Source: JANLSE01 sp031362265 (GTDB lineage Bacteria; Chloroflexota; Chloroflexia; Chloroflexales; Roseiflexaceae). Taken from it: DNA of 6,137 nt. Under the pieces are notes generated by a model. It did not search any database and was not told the DNA's origin. It saw nothing but the letters and a program-made list of their open reading frames with translations. Of the stretch, positions 5,103 through 6,137 are shown one piece after another (position 1 is the stretch's first letter; each line of letters opens with the position of its first letter). The stretch covers positions 1-6,137 of the forward strand of contig JANLSE010000555.1 in NCBI GenBank assembly GCA_031362265.1, given 5' to 3'. A program made the translations under genes and the position numbers.

Positions 5103-5954
5103 TTAAGTGGAACGACCAAGCCGTTCGACGAGTTTGCGTGCATGGTGGCGTATTGTGCCGAGATCGGAAGCATTTGGAGACATGCGTGCGTAGGTTTCAA
5201 AATCTTCGAGCGCTTGGTGAATATGCCCTAAACGGCTGTGGAGCAACCCGCGGTCGCGAATATCCTGCGTGGATTCTGGCTCAATCAGCAGCGCGCGATC
5301 CACGGCGGTGAAGGCGTGTTCTAAATCATTGCGCTCAATATAGGCACCCTTGAGGTTGCGGAGCATGCGGGCAAGGATGGCATGACGCGATGGGGGTGCC
5401 ATTGCCAAGCTAATCAATTCTGGCGATGCATTCCCATAGAACAGGCGCACCTGGGTTTCACACTCAGCCAAGCTCCAGCGGCGGCCGCGATGAAATGGAT
5501 CGATAAAGATCCGCTCGTCTGTGGTGCTATAGCATACAATAAAATGGCCTGGTAATGCGCAACCGACCACTGGAAGTGCAAGACGCCAACCAACCTCCAG
5601 ATACAGTAGCGAGAGTGTGATCGGCAACCCAGCCCGCAATTGGAGCACATGATCGAGGTAGCTATTTTCCGGCTCGCCATAGCTCCAGGTATTGCCACGA
5701 AACCCAAGATCTTCGAATAGATAGGCATTGAGGCGTTGGACAATGCTGGGCGGATGATCCAGATCGACGAGTTGTGGTGCAATGCCTGCCGCGATCTGAT
5801 CGAGTGTCTGCAGAGCCGCATCGGGGTCGCCCTGGCCGCGATCCTCCCAGGCAATACAGAGCGCCGCGTCGGCCAGGTTGAGTTGCGCGTCCGGGCGGGC
5901 AATCTGCTGGCGGAAGCGGCGACGAGCCGGGTGGATCGGAATGTTCGCTGGCAT
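5103..5954 (-). CDS. SirB1-family transglutaminase-like protein with TPR repeats
   Basis: The 283-residue protein matches the SirB1 (Transglut_core2) pattern. It has NSYLDHVLQLRAGLPITLSLLYLEVGWRLALP (about 97-128), GCALPGHFIV (131-140) and IFIDPFHRG (149-157). After it come two tetratricopeptide-like helix pairs, at about 197-225 and 231-260. The family resembles transglutaminase/protease cores, but I see no clear catalytic Cys at the start of the LPITLS helix. His137 and Asp152 could match the His-Asp pair. Whether it is an enzyme or a scaffold is unknown, and E. coli SirB1 gives little guidance. There is no signal peptide, so it is probably cytoplasmic. The start ATG at 5954 is bounded by an in-frame TGA seven codons upstream, with a weak GAAAAG as ribosome site. 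It has its own -10 box at 6002-5997 and converges on the aldehyde dehydrogenase gene. Confidence 0.88.
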   Translation of the reverse strand: MPANIPIHPARRRFRQQIARPDAQLNLADAALCIAWEDRGQGDPDAALQTLDQIAAGIAPQLVDLDHPPSIVQRLNAYLFEDLGFRGNTWSYGEPENSYLDHVLQLRAGLPITLSLLYLEVGWRLALPVVGCALPGHFIVCYSTTDERIFIDPFHRGRRWSLAECETQVRLFYGNASPELISLAMAPPSRHAILARMLRNLKGAYIERNDLEHAFTAVDRALLIEPESTQDIRDRGLLHSRLGHIHQALEDFETYARMSPNASDLGTIRHHARKLVERLGRST

Positions 5955-5996
5955 AGCTTTTCGCGAATCTGCTCATGTGCATTTTGTTCGCTCTGG

Positions 5997-6002
5997 ATTA
6001 TA
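5997..6002 (-). promoter_or_regulatory. -10 box of the SirB1-family gene
   Basis: The minus strand reads GCGGTATAAT (6006-5997) with a perfect TATAAT about 42 bases before the ATG at 5954. The predicted start near 5990 gives a leader of about 36 bases. The -35 region at 16-18 bp spacing does not match TTGACA well, which may mean activator dependence or a different -35 preference. Confidence 0.5.
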
Positions 6003-6028
6003 CCGCAAGGCGCGCATGAGTGGCGATA

Positions 6029-6050
6029 GGTGCAATCGACTTATTGCACC
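6029..6050. repeat. Perfect 8-bp inverted repeat upstream of the SirB1-family promoter
   Basis: GGTGCAAT (6029-6036) and ATTGCACC (6043-6050) form a perfect inverted repeat around a 6-bp centre. It lies just upstream of where the -35 element of the SirB1-family gene would be, so it could be an operator for a dimeric regulator. It could instead be a hairpin after the putative gene that ends at 6073 on the minus strand. No U-run follows on either strand, which argues against a simple terminator. Confidence 0.5.
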
Positions 6051-6072
6051 AGATCCAACCCCATGCAGTTCT

Positions 6073-6135
6073 TCATACGCTATTTCTCATACGCGCCAGT
6101 TTCACAAGCAGTGTCACAAACAGCGTAATTGTCTC
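6073..6135 (-). CDS. Possible C-terminal end of a further minus-strand gene (unrecognised)
   Basis: One minus-strand frame is open from the window edge to a TGA at 6075-6073. It encodes 20 residues, ending FVTLLVKLARMRNSV, with a hydrophobic stretch followed by basic residues. This would be a credible protein C-terminus, and the 118-bp gap to the next start suits a separate gene. However, 20 codons can be open by chance and the other two minus frames close quickly. Nothing identifies a family. Confidence 0.3.
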   Translation of the reverse strand, partial: ETITLFVTLLVKLARMRNSV

Positions 6136-6137
6136 CA

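Noticed and set aside
6016..6137. A plus-strand frame from ATG 6016, open to the window edge
   Set aside because: Only 40 codons, rich in Cys, His and Gln, with just AAGG before it. An open run of this length is expected by chance, and it overlaps the inverted repeat.

Overview
The window reads as a bacterial chromosome segment of fairly high GC. It most likely comes from a filamentous member of the Chloroflexota (Chloroflexales-like). That placement is an inference from three things: a DUF4388 protein gene next to a CvnD/MglA-like small GTPase gene, a short-form MutY, and intergenic spaces packed with 7-8 bp tandem repeats. There is no rRNA or other marker to prove it. All genes look chromosomal and housekeeping-like. 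I see no insertion sequence, phage gene, CRISPR array, tRNA or rRNA.

Layout, left to right. (1) A minus-strand gene enters at the left edge and starts at 449. It is a probable GT-A-fold (nucleotide-sugar transferase-like) protein of unknown substrate, cut off by the window. (2) The space from 450 to 715 is filled almost entirely by octameric and heptameric repeats, from 2 bases past the mutY stop codon to just before the Shine-Dalgarno of the next gene. (3) mutY (minus, 716-1669) encodes a DNA-repair adenine glycosylase of the short type without the usual C-terminal 8-oxoG-recognition domain. (4) A strong minus-strand hairpin at 1691-1726 separates mutY from an upstream two-gene unit: a DUF4388 protein (2392-3213) followed by a Ras-like small GTPase (1760-2341). 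This pair is probably a signalling or polarity module. (5) A divergent intergenic region (3214-3512) carries promoter-like elements for both directions. (6) A plus-strand aldehyde dehydrogenase (3513-4991) most resembles alpha-ketoglutaric semialdehyde (2,5-dioxovalerate) dehydrogenases. (7) A convergent spacer (4992-5102) is built from two more octamer arrays, the first overlapping the aldehyde dehydrogenase stop codon. (8) A minus-strand SirB1-family transglutaminase-like/TPR protein (5103-5954) has a good -10 box, and a perfect inverted repeat lies upstream of it. (9) The right edge may hold the last 20 codons of another minus-strand gene.

The genes do not form one pathway. The only clear functional coupling is the DUF4388-GTPase pair. 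The most notable feature is the set of intergenic arrays: four different repeat sequences share an approximately 8-bp period and fit the gaps between coding regions closely, abutting stop codons and a ribosome binding site. I found no convincing novel multi-gene system here.
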